From an uncultured Actinomycetes bacterium (GTDB taxonomy: Bacteria > Actinomycetota > Thermoleophilia > Solirubrobacterales > 70-9), in the NCBI GenBank assembly GCA_946886425.1, contig CAMPIP010000126.1:1-6838 (forward strand): DNA of 6,838 nt, written 5' to 3'. Shown here piece by piece: positions 1-5,905 of the stretch. Numbering within the stretch: the stretch's first letter is position 1; the number at the start of each line of letters is the position of its first letter. The position numbers were made by a program, and so were the translations under genes. Below the pieces are notes generated by a model. It was not told where the DNA came from, searched no databases, and saw only the letters and a list, made by a program, of their open reading frames with translations.

Positions 1-1256
1 ACGGTGGCGATGGGGGGCACGGCGGGGACGTGGTGCTGGTTTGCGATCTGTCGCGCAGGGACCTCGGTGCGCAGAGGGGGAGCAAGCACTTTCGGGCGCA
101 GCGGGGGCGCAATGGGGAAGGGTCGAACCGGCATGGGGCTCGGGGCGAGGACCTGGAGATCCTGGTGCCGCCGGGGACGCAGGCGGAAGCGGTGGACGGG
201 AGCGCGATCGATCTGGTCACGCCGGGGCAGACGGCGGTCGTTGCTCATGGCGGTCGTGGCGGACACGGGAACAAGCGGTTTGCCCACTCGACCCGGCAGG
301 CGCCGCGGTTCGCCGAGAAGGGGACGAAGGGCGAGGAGGGGTGGATCGAGCTGCGGCTGAAGCTGCTCGCCGACGTCGGGCTCGTGGGACTGCCCAACGC
401 CGGGAAGTCCTCGATGCTGGGGCGGCTGACGAGGGCGGCGCCGAAGGTGGGGGACTACCCGTTCACGACGCTGTCGCCGGTGTTGGGGACGATCGAAGGC
501 GAGGATCGGCAGGCGGTCGTGGCGGACATCCCGGGACTGATCGAAGGGGCCGCGGACGGAGCCGGGCTGGGGCACGAGTTCTTGGCGCACGTCGAGCGCT
601 GCTCGATGCTCGTGCATCTGGTCGACCTGGCTCCGGAAGAAGGGACCCCCGAAGAGAACTACGCGACGGTGCGGGCGGAGCTGGCGGCGCACGGGGCCGG
701 GCTGGAGCAGCTGCCGGAGCTGGTCATGTTGAGCAAGCGGGACCTGCTTCCGCCCGAGGACGTCGAGGCGGCCCTCGTGGAGTGGCGGGAGCGCCTCGGT
801 GCCGGCCAGGTTGGCGATCCCGCCGAGGGGGCGCAGTCGGATCGGGGCGTAGACGACGGCGTCCTTGGCGTGCTCGCCGCCTCTGCCGCGACCCGCGAGG
901 GCCTCGACGAGCTGCGGCAGCGGATCCTCGCCGAGCTCGACGCCGTCGCTCCAGCCGGCGCCGTGCCGGTCGGCGCGGCCGCGCCGGAGGCCGAGTTCGA
1001 GGCCGAGCACCGGGTCTACCGGCCGGTCGGCGAGGGCGGCTACTGGGTCGAGCAGGAGGACGACGGCGGCTTCCGCATCCTTGGCCGCGGTGTCGAGCTG
1101 CTCTTCGAGCGCCACGACCTGAAGAACGAGGAGGCGCTCGCCTACCTCGAGCAGCGGCTCGGCGAGATGGGCGTGATCGCCGCCCTCACCAAGGCCGGCT
1201 TCGAGCCCGGCAACGACGTCCGCGTCGGCGAGCACGAGTTCGAGCTGCACATCTAG
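1..1256 (+). CDS. obg: GTPase Obg/CgtA, 5'-truncated by window edge
   Basis: Obg is a ribosome-associated GTPase that acts in late 50S assembly and stress signalling. The frame is open from base 3 at the left edge, where it reads the glycine-rich GGDGGHGGDV of the Obg fold. The true start is therefore upstream, probably about 30-36 codons away, and the GTG at base 30 is internal. There are 417 visible residues. The N-terminal Obg domain covers about residues 1-124. In the G domain, G1 is GLPNAGKS (387-410), the switch I region is YPFTTLSP, G3 is DIPG (525-536), G4 is SKRD (732-743; usually NKxD) and G5 is SAA (from 882). An OCT domain runs from HRVYRP (1008) to near the end. Between G4 and G5 there is an extra Gly/Asp-rich stretch (about 798-869). 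Codon choice changes there, from GGG/GCG-rich to GGC/GCC-rich. The family call is secure; the meaning of the oddities is open. Confidence 0.97.
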   Translation, partial: GGDGGHGGDVVLVCDLSRRDLGAQRGSKHFRAQRGRNGEGSNRHGARGEDLEILVPPGTQAEAVDGSAIDLVTPGQTAVVAHGGRGGHGNKRFAHSTRQAPRFAEKGTKGEEGWIELRLKLLADVGLVGLPNAGKSSMLGRLTRAAPKVGDYPFTTLSPVLGTIEGEDRQAVVADIPGLIEGAADGAGLGHEFLAHVERCSMLVHLVDLAPEEGTPEENYATVRAELAAHGAGLEQLPELVMLSKRDLLPPEDVEAALVEWRERLGAGQVGDPAEGAQSDRGVDDGVLGVLAASAATREGLDELRQRILAELDAVAPAGAVPVGAAAPEAEFEAEHRVYRPVGEGGYWVEQEDDGGFRILGRGVELLFERHDLKNEEALAYLEQRLGEMGVIAALTKAGFEPGNDVRVGEHEFELHI

Positions 1257-1264
1257 CCGCCCTC

Positions 1265-1294
1265 CCGACATCGCTCCGCCGCTCAGAGTACTAT
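1265..1294 (+). promoter_or_regulatory. Promoter-like element before the small membrane protein
   Basis: CCGACA (1265-1270) matches TTGACA at four of six positions. It lies 18 bp before TACTAT (1289-1294), which fits the TANNNT form of an actinobacterial -10 box. The -10 box ends 8 nt before the ATG at 1303, so transcription would start at or next to the ATG and give a leaderless mRNA. This is inferred from the sequence pattern only. The same TAC-type -10 spacing recurs at three other starts in the window. Confidence 0.45.
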
Positions 1295-1302
1295 CGGTCC
1301 CA

Positions 1303-1680
1303 ATGAAACTTTTTGTCGGCAGAAACGCCCATGCCGTGGCGTGGGATCGAGCGGGTTCTTCCGCGCGTAGCGGCGCTCGGCGCTTGCGTGGGGGGCGAGT
1401 TCGGCGCTCTCGCAGCCTCGGCGACTGGATGCTGCCCGTCGTCGGAACCATTTTCGTTCTCGACCTTCTCTTCCCCTTCGTGCCCCCGCTACTGCAGTAC
1501 CTCGCGTTCGGGGCGCTCCTCGGGGTAACGGGCGCCAAGGGGCTGGTGGTCCAGCGTGAGCGACGCAGCGGCGAAATGGCTCCTGATCGAGTTAGGCGTT
1601 TCGAGGTCGTCGGGACCCTCGTTGGAGTCGCCGTGATGTTTCTCGCCGCCGCCCTGCAGGTAGCGCTAGCGCACCTCTAG
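1303..1680 (+). CDS. Small membrane protein of unknown function
   Basis: I do not recognise this 125-residue protein. Residues 1-40 are rich in arginine (ten Arg) and likely cytoplasmic. Hydrophobic segments lie at about 43-60, 62-83 (separated by a proline-rich turn, FPFVPP) and 101-123, so two or three membrane spans are expected. The loop at 84-100 is charged (RERR, RVRR). ATG 1303 is chosen because a TACTAT -10-like box lies 8 nt upstream and fits leaderless translation. ATG 1429 would give an 83-residue protein that keeps all the hydrophobic segments. Codon use is weaker than in the neighbours: about 28% of codons end in A or T by hand count. Over the first 40 codons the +2 frame (TTG 1313) also reads as plausible protein, so a frameshift or a wrong N-terminus is possible. 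The gene ends 14 bp before the convergent ZIP gene. Confidence 0.6.
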   Translation: MKLFVGRNAHAVAWDRAGSSARSGARRLRGGRVRRSRSLGDWMLPVVGTIFVLDLLFPFVPPLLQYLAFGALLGVTGAKGLVVQRERRSGEMAPDRVRRFEVVGTLVGVAVMFLAAALQVALAHL

Positions 1681-1694
1681 CTAATTCGAGTCTC

Positions 1695-2423
1695 CTAAGA
1701 CACGCTCGACAGCCCCGCCGCCAGCGCGAAGCCCAGCACCGTGACGAGCCCTGCCGGGCGGCCGGCGTCGTGGCGGGCCTCGGGGATCATCGAGTCGATC
1801 AGCATCACCAGCAGGGCGCCGGCGGCGAAGCCGTCGATCGCGGCGCGAAGCCCGGTGCCGGTGGCGTCCGCGAGCAGGTAGCCGACCACGGTCGCGAGGG
1901 TGCAGCAGGCGGCGAGGAAGAGCCAGATGCGCAAGATCGTTTGGCGCCTTTCCCCAGTCCGGCGCATCTCGCCGGCCGAGCCGATCGCCTCGGGCAGGTT
2001 GGAGACGAAGATCGCCAGCAGCAGCGAGACGCTGACCGAGCCGCCGGCGGCGAGGTTGATCCCGAGCACGAGCTGCTCGGGAATGCCGTCGAGGAAGGCG
2101 CCGAGGGCGAGGGCGGTGCCGCCGTCGCTTCCTTTGGCGCGGCCGCGGCTCCCGCGGCCGCTCGCGTGGCGGCGGGCGATCAGGCCGTCGAGGGCGTAGT
2201 AGGTGAGTGCGCCTGCGCCGAGGCCGGCGGCGGTGGTGCCGGTGCCGCCCAGCTCGAATCCCTCCGAGGCCAGCTCGAAGCTGACGGCGCTGATCAGCGC
2301 CCCGGCGCCGAAGGCGAGCACGAACCCGACCCGGCGCGGCGAGAACTCGCGGCCGAAGGCCAGCAGCGCACCGATGACGAGGGAGCTTGCGGCGAGTGCC
2401 CCCCAGCCGAGCGCTGCAGCCAT
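1695..2423 (-). CDS. ZIP family metal transporter
   Basis: This is a 242-residue inner-membrane protein of the ZIP (Zrt/Irt-like) type, which carries divalent metals such as Zn2+, Fe2+ or Mn2+ into the cytoplasm. About eight hydrophobic segments are visible: roughly 5-24, 32-52, 63-82, 101-122, 126-147, 160-180, 186-209 and 222-240. TM4 carries DGIPEQ (112-117) where classical members have HNxPEG. TM5 carries SNLPEA (141-146) where they have a (H/Q)(E/D)xP(H/E) type motif. The seventh segment ends in IDSMIPEA, matching the (D/E)xxIPEA signature of bacterial GufA-like members. The loop between TM3 and TM4 is Arg/Gly/Ser-rich rather than His-rich. ATG 2423 is preferred because the hydrophobic N-terminus then begins as usual. 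ATG 2444 would add seven residues and overlap the proB start codon. The gene is opposite to the rest of the cluster. The metal is not predictable from sequence. Confidence 0.88.
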   Translation of the reverse strand: MAAALGWGALAASSLVIGALLAFGREFSPRRVGFVLAFGAGALISAVSFELASEGFELGGTGTTAAGLGAGALTYYALDGLIARRHASGRGSRGRAKGSDGGTALALGAFLDGIPEQLVLGINLAAGGSVSVSLLLAIFVSNLPEAIGSAGEMRRTGERRQTILRIWLFLAACCTLATVVGYLLADATGTGLRAAIDGFAAGALLVMLIDSMIPEARHDAGRPAGLVTVLGFALAAGLSSVS

Positions 2424-2429
2424 CTCGGC

Positions 2430-2435
2430 TACTTT
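2430..2435 (+). promoter_or_regulatory. -10-like box for leaderless proB
   Basis: TACTTT lies 7 nt before the proB ATG at 2443, the spacing expected for a leaderless actinobacterial transcript. No convincing -35 is visible 16-18 bp upstream, inside the ZIP coding sequence. The proB start has no Shine-Dalgarno sequence, which supports leaderless initiation. The box overlaps the proposed -10 of the divergent ZIP gene. Confidence 0.42.
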
Positions 2436-2459
2436 GCTCGCCATGACCCTGGTCGTCAA
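2431..2459 (-). promoter_or_regulatory. Possible divergent promoter for the ZIP gene
   Basis: On the minus strand TTGACG (2459-2454) matches the -35 consensus at five of six positions. Seventeen bases further on is CAAAGT (2436-2431), a poor -10 match, ending 7 nt before the ATG at 2423. The -35 lies inside codons 4-6 of proB. The geometry is good but the -10 is weak, so this is tentative. Confidence 0.28.
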
Positions 2460-3531
2460 GCTCGGATCCTCGATCGTCGCCGCCGACGACGGCGAGCTGC
2501 GCACCGACGTGCTCGACTCCGTCTGCGCCCAGGTCAGCGAGCTCGAGCGCGGCGACGAGCGGGTGGTGATGGTCACCTCGGGGGCGATCGCGCGGGGGAT
2601 GCGGCTGCTGGAGCTGCCGGTGCGGCCGCGGGCGATGGACGAGCTGCAGGCCGCCTCGGCGGTCGGCCAGGGCGACCTCTTCCGCGCCTACGAGAGCCGC
2701 CTCGCCAAGGGCGGGACGAAGGCCGCCCAGGTGCTGCTGACCGCGGCCGACATCGCCGCCCGCACCAACTACCTGAACGCGCGCCAGACGCTGCGGCGGC
2801 TGGTCGCCTGGGGGGTGGTGCCGGTGATCAACGAGAACGACACCACCGCCACCGATGAGATCAGCTTCGGCGACAACGACTTCCTCGCCGCCCAGGTGGC
2901 GATCCTGCTCGACGCCCGGCTGCTGGTCCTGCTCACCAACGTCGACGGGGTGATGAGCGCCGATCCCCAGCTCGACCCGGCCGCCGAGGCGATCGCCGAG
3001 GTCGAGGACTTCGCGGAGCTGGCGGCGCTGCGGATCGGCGACCGCACCTCGCCTTTCGGCTCGGGGGGGATGCGCAGCAAGGTCGCCGCCGCGGAGATGG
3101 CGAGCGAGTCCGGCATCCGGGCGACGATCTGCAACGGCACCGTCGCCGGCACCCTGCTCGGCGCCGCGGCCGGCGAGCCGGTCGGCACCCGCTTCCGCTC
3201 GCAGCCGACCCGGGCGCCCAGCTTCAAGCTCTGGCTCAAATACGCGAAGCCGGCGAAGGGCACGGTCCGGGTCGACGCCGGCGCCGCCCAGGTCCTCCGC
3301 GAGCGTGGCTCCAGCCTGCTGCCGGTCGGGATCGTCGCCGTCGAGGGAGAGTTCGAGGCCGGCGACGCCGTCGACGTTGCCGTCGACGGCGATCCGATCG
3401 GCAAGGGCATCTGCGACTACTCGGCCCGCGAGCTGGCCCGCGTCAAGGGAATGAAGAGCGAGCAGGTGCGCGAGCTGCTGCCCCACGCCGCCGACGAGGT
3501 CATCCACCGGGACCGCTTCGTCCTTCTCTGA
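2443..3531 (+). CDS. proB: Glutamate 5-kinase (ProB)
   Basis: ProB phosphorylates L-glutamate with ATP to gamma-glutamyl phosphate, the first and usually proline-inhibited step of proline synthesis. It is a cytoplasmic enzyme. The 362 residues match the two-domain form (E. coli ProB has 367). The amino acid kinase domain spans about 1-255. It shows KLGSS (6-10), VTSGAIARG (44-52), INENDT (129-134), FGDND (142-146), LLTNVDG (163-169) and GSGGMRSK (206-213). A C-terminal PUA domain spans about 273-350, from GTVRVDAGAA. ATG 2443 fits the family N-terminus (MTLVVKLGSS). It has no Shine-Dalgarno sequence but a TACTTT box 7 nt upstream. In many relatives proB directly follows obg; here two other genes lie between them. 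A strong inverted repeat begins at the base after the stop codon, separating proB from proA. Confidence 0.98.
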   Translation: MTLVVKLGSSIVAADDGELRTDVLDSVCAQVSELERGDERVVMVTSGAIARGMRLLELPVRPRAMDELQAASAVGQGDLFRAYESRLAKGGTKAAQVLLTAADIAARTNYLNARQTLRRLVAWGVVPVINENDTTATDEISFGDNDFLAAQVAILLDARLLVLLTNVDGVMSADPQLDPAAEAIAEVEDFAELAALRIGDRTSPFGSGGMRSKVAAAEMASESGIRATICNGTVAGTLLGAAAGEPVGTRFRSQPTRAPSFKLWLKYAKPAKGTVRVDAGAAQVLRERGSSLLPVGIVAVEGEFEAGDAVDVAVDGDPIGKGICDYSARELARVKGMKSEQVRELLPHAADEVIHRDRFVLL

Positions 3532-3580
3532 GGTGCGGTTGTGCCTGGTCCGGGATGTCAGGACCAGGGACAACCGCGCC
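3532..3580 (+). terminator. Long hairpin between proB and proA (terminator or operator)
   Basis: The arms at 3532-3551 and 3561-3580 are inverted repeats. They form a 20-position stem with 18 Watson-Crick pairs, one G-U wobble (3534/3578) and one G-G mismatch (3543/3569), around a 9-nt loop (GGGATGTCA). It starts at the first base after the proB stop. No T-run follows, so it would be a U-less terminator of the kind proposed for actinobacteria. Alternatively, because the right arm covers the proposed proA -35 (3567-3572), it could be a DNA operator for a dimeric regulator. The structure is visible; its function is inferred. Confidence 0.6.
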
Positions 3581-3594
3581 CTCCCAGCTACCCT
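3567..3594 (+). promoter_or_regulatory. Promoter-like element for leaderless proA
   Basis: GGGACA (3567-3572; four of six matches to TTGACA) is followed after 16 bp by TACCCT (3589-3594). This ends 7 nt before the proA ATG at 3602. No Shine-Dalgarno sequence precedes the ATG, which agrees with a leaderless transcript. The -35 sits within the right arm of the proB-proA inverted repeat, so access to it may depend on whatever uses that repeat. Confidence 0.45.
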
Positions 3595-3601
3595 TGTCCG
3601 C

Positions 3602-4867
3602 ATGGCAGTGACGACGACCAGCGTCGCCGAGACCTGCGCTGCGGCCAAGCGAGCGGCGCGGGTGCTGGCGAGCGCGCCCACCGAGACCAAGGACGCCGCC
3701 CTGGAGGCGACCGCGCGCCTGCTCGGCGAGCGGTTCGCCGAGATCCTCGAGGCCAACGCCGCCGACCTCGCCGACGAGAAGGCCTCCGGCCTGACCGAGG
3801 CGCTGCGCGACCGGCTGGCTCTCAGCGAGGAGCGGGTCGCGGCGATGGCTGAAGGCGTCCGCGCCGTCGCCGCCCTCGACGACCCGGTCGGCGAGGAGAT
3901 CGAGCGGCGGACGCTGGACAGCGGCATCGACCTGCGCAAGGTGCGGGTGCCGCTGGGCGTGGTCGCGGTCGTCTACGAGGCGCGGCCGAACGTGACGATC
4001 GACTGCGCGGCGCTGACGATCAAGAGCGGCAACGCGATCGTCCTCCGCGGCTCCAGCTACGCCGAGCGCTCCAACGGGGTGCTCGCCGCGATCGTCCGCG
4101 AGGCGCTCGCCGAGGCCGGCCTCCCCGCCGACGCGGTCCTCACCGTGGGCGGGGGTGGACGCGAGGAGCTCGCCGAGCTGGCGACCCGGGAGGGCCTCGT
4201 CGACCTGCTGATCCCGCGCGGCGGCGAGGGCCTCAAGGAAGCGCTGAAGAGCGTCGCCACGGTGCCGGTGATGTACGCGGCGGCCGGCAACTGCCACGTC
4301 TATGTCCACGCCGAAGCCGATCTGGAGATGGCGCGGCGGATCGCCGTCAACGCCAAGGTCCAGCGGCCCGGCGTCTGCAACGCCGCCGAGACGCTGCTGG
4401 TCGACGCCGCGATCGCCGCCCGGTTCCTGCCGGCGGTACTCGGCGACCTGCGCGACAACGGCGTCGAGCTGGTCGGCGACGAGCGCGTCCGCGCGTGGGC
4501 CGGCGAGGTCGAGGTCGGGCCCGCCGAGGAGGAGGACTGGAGCCGCGAGTACCTGAAACTGAAGATGGCCGTCGGCGTCGTCGATTCGGTCGCCGACGCG
4601 GTCGAGCACATCAACTCCCACGGCACCGGCCACTCCGAGGCGATCGTCACCGCCTCCGAGGAGGCGGCCGAGGAGTTCGTCGCCGACGTCGACGCGGCCG
4701 CCGCCTACGTCAACGCCTCGACCCGGTTCACCGACGGTTTCGAGTACGGGATGGGCGCCGAGATCGGCAACTCGACCCAGAAGCTGCACGCCCGGGGCCC
4801 GATCGGGCTGCGCGAGCTGACGACCTTCAAGTACGTCGCGCGCGGCAACGGCCAGGTGCGTGAGTAG
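3602..4867 (+). CDS. proA: Gamma-glutamyl phosphate reductase (ProA)
   Basis: ProA reduces gamma-glutamyl phosphate with NADPH to glutamate-5-semialdehyde, which cyclises and is reduced to proline by ProC (not in this window). It is a cytoplasmic enzyme of the aldehyde dehydrogenase superfamily. The 421 residues compare with 417 in E. coli. Visible motifs are VVYEARPNVT (123-132), LRGSSYAERSN (148-158), AAAGNCHVYVH (226-236), QRPGVCNAAETLLV (254-267) with catalytic Cys259, and the C-terminal STQKLHARGPIGLRELTT signature. ATG 3602 is chosen because the family N-terminus begins there and a TACCCT box lies 7 nt upstream. The in-frame TTG at 3533 would add 23 unlikely residues translated from the inverted repeat. 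The gene overlaps nadD by 8 nt, so the two are probably translated from one mRNA. Confidence 0.98.
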   Translation: MAVTTTSVAETCAAAKRAARVLASAPTETKDAALEATARLLGERFAEILEANAADLADEKASGLTEALRDRLALSEERVAAMAEGVRAVAALDDPVGEEIERRTLDSGIDLRKVRVPLGVVAVVYEARPNVTIDCAALTIKSGNAIVLRGSSYAERSNGVLAAIVREALAEAGLPADAVLTVGGGGREELAELATREGLVDLLIPRGGEGLKEALKSVATVPVMYAAAGNCHVYVHAEADLEMARRIAVNAKVQRPGVCNAAETLLVDAAIAARFLPAVLGDLRDNGVELVGDERVRAWAGEVEVGPAEEEDWSREYLKLKMAVGVVDSVADAVEHINSHGTGHSEAIVTASEEAAEEFVADVDAAAAYVNASTRFTDGFEYGMGAEIGNSTQKLHARGPIGLRELTTFKYVARGNGQVRE

Positions 4868-5471
4868 CGCGGGGGAGGGCGGCATCGGGGTGCTGGGGTC
4901 GGCGTTCAACCCGCCGCACCTCGGTCACCTGGCGCTTGCCCAGGAGGCGCTCTGGCAGCTCGGCCTGCGCGAAGTCGTCCTCGTCCCGACCGGCGAGGCG
5001 CCGCACAAGCGGATCGCCGACGACCCCGGCCGCGAGCTGCGGATGACGATGACCCGGCTCGCCGCCGCCGACGACTCGCGCTTCTCGGTCTCCGGCCTGG
5101 AGGTCGAGCGCGAGGGGCCGTCCTACACGTATGAGACCTTGGAAATGCTTGCTGAGGAAAAGGGCGACACGGAGCTGGTATTCGTGATGGGCGCGGATGC
5201 CGCCGTGGGCCTGGAGAGCTGGCGCAACCCCGAACGGGTGGTCGAGCTGGCTCGGATCGCCGTCGCCAGCCGTGCCGGCGTCTCCGAGGCGGACGTCGCC
5301 GCGGCGATGCGCAGCCTCGGCGCCGAAGGACGGGCGACGATGTTGGAGATGCCGCAGTTCGGGGTTTCCTCTTCCGCGGTCCGCGAGCGCGCAGCCAGCG
5401 GCAGGCCGCTGCGTTACCTGACCCCTGAGCCGGTCGCGCGTTTCATCGAGGAAAAGGGGCTTTACAGGTGA
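4860..5471 (+). CDS. nadD: Nicotinate-nucleotide adenylyltransferase (NadD)
   Basis: NadD joins nicotinate mononucleotide and ATP to give deamido-NAD in NAD synthesis. The 203 residues are normal for the family. The nucleotidyltransferase motif is GSAFNPPHLGHL, with HxGH at 20-23. APHK (47-50), SYTYETL (88-94), the GADA...W stretch (111-121) and VSSSAVRERAASG (169-181), the equivalent of the ISSTxIR motif, are all present and in order. GTG 4860 is chosen because it places the nucleotide-binding motif close to the N-terminus and overlaps the proA end by 8 nt, which suggests translational coupling. No clear Shine-Dalgarno sequence is seen. The 3' end overlaps rsfS by four bases (GTGA). Confidence 0.97.
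   Translation: MSSAGEGGIGVLGSAFNPPHLGHLALAQEALWQLGLREVVLVPTGEAPHKRIADDPGRELRMTMTRLAAADDSRFSVSGLEVEREGPSYTYETLEMLAEEKGDTELVFVMGADAAVGLESWRNPERVVELARIAVASRAGVSEADVAAAMRSLGAEGRATMLEMPQFGVSSSAVRERAASGRPLRYLTPEPVARFIEEKGLYR
5448..5459 (+). promoter_or_regulatory. Purine-rich ribosome binding site for rsfS
   Basis: GAGGAAAAGGGG ends 8 nt before the rsfS GTG at 5468 and lies within the 3' end of nadD. It is the clearest Shine-Dalgarno-like stretch in the window and supports the GTG start. It also contrasts with the leaderless look of proB, proA and two other genes. Confidence 0.5.
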
Positions 5472-5857
5472 GCGCCCATTCCTCCGAGAGCCTCGCCCGC
5501 CGCCTGGCGGAGCTCGCCGACGACAAAAAGGCCGAGGGCATCGTCGCCCTCGACATGCGCGGGCTGGTCTCCTATACGGACTTCCTGGTCATCTGCGGCG
5601 CCCGCAACGAGCGCCAGGCGCGGGCGATCGTCGACGAGGTGCGGGTCAGGGTGAAGCGCGACACAGGCATGCTGCCGGGCGGCGTCGACGGCGCCGGAGC
5701 CGATGGCTGGGTCGTCCTCGACTACCTCGACTGCGTGCTCCACGTCTTCACCCCGGAGGCGCGCGAGCGCTTCCAGCTCGAGGACCTCTGGCGCGACGCG
5801 CCGCGGCTCGACCTCGACCTCGACGCCCCCGAAGCGCCCTCCGTCGCGAGCGCCTGA
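5468..5857 (+). CDS. rsfS: Ribosomal silencing factor RsfS (Iojap/YbeB family)
   Basis: RsfS binds ribosomal protein uL14 on the 50S subunit and blocks joining with the 30S, lowering translation when nutrients are short. The 129 residues include the family pattern in order: the ALDMRGLVSYTDFLVICGA segment (about 27-45), RNERQARAIVDEV, and WVVLDYLDCVLHVFTPEAR followed by FQLEDLW (about residues 81-108). The last 20 or so residues are an Asp/Ala/Pro-rich tail with no clear fold. GTG 5468 overlaps the nadD stop as GTGA and has a purine-rich site upstream. Pairing of nadD with rsfS is very common in bacteria, which supports both calls. It is probably the last gene of the proA-nadD-rsfS operon, since a new promoter-like box appears before the next gene. 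Confidence 0.97.
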   Translation: MSAHSSESLARRLAELADDKKAEGIVALDMRGLVSYTDFLVICGARNERQARAIVDEVRVRVKRDTGMLPGGVDGAGADGWVVLDYLDCVLHVFTPEARERFQLEDLWRDAPRLDLDLDAPEAPSVASA

Positions 5858-5891
5858 GGGGCCGCGCCGAAATGCCGTCCGAGGGTGGCCC

Positions 5892-5897
5892 TACGGT
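5892..5897 (+). promoter_or_regulatory. -10-like box for the DivIVA-like gene
   Basis: TACGGT ends 8 nt before ATG 5906, the same layout as at 1303, 2443 and 3602. A possible -35, CCGAAA (5867-5872), is weak and 19 bp away. The box favours ATG 5906 over the in-frame GTG 5885, which lies upstream of it. Confidence 0.33.
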
Positions 5898-5905
5898 GCC
5901 GCTCC

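Noticed and set aside
30..32. GTG at base 30 as the obg start.
   Set aside because: The frame is open to the left edge and encodes conserved Obg residues (GGDGGHGGD) before this codon, so the gene is truncated by the window.
41..1306. A 421-codon plus-strand open frame overlapping obg.
   Set aside because: It is Arg/Gly-rich out-of-frame translation of obg, with no recognisable domain.
1690..1701. Small inverted repeat GTCT-CCTA-AGAC between the two convergent genes as a bidirectional terminator.
   Set aside because: A 4-bp stem is too short to claim and no T-runs flank it.
3533..3601. Extended proA N-terminus from TTG 3533.
   Set aside because: It would translate the inverted repeat, lies upstream of the -10-like box, and adds residues not seen in ProA proteins.
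1681..3939. A 752-codon open frame on the minus strand across the ZIP, proB and proA region.
   Set aside because: It overlaps three recognisable genes, is made of Arg/Pro/Gly-rich sequence typical of antisense to high-GC genes, and shows no family motif.
3500..4909. A 469-codon minus-strand open frame antisense to proA.
   Set aside because: It is a shadow of the proA codon pattern; proA has all catalytic motifs and the antisense protein has none.
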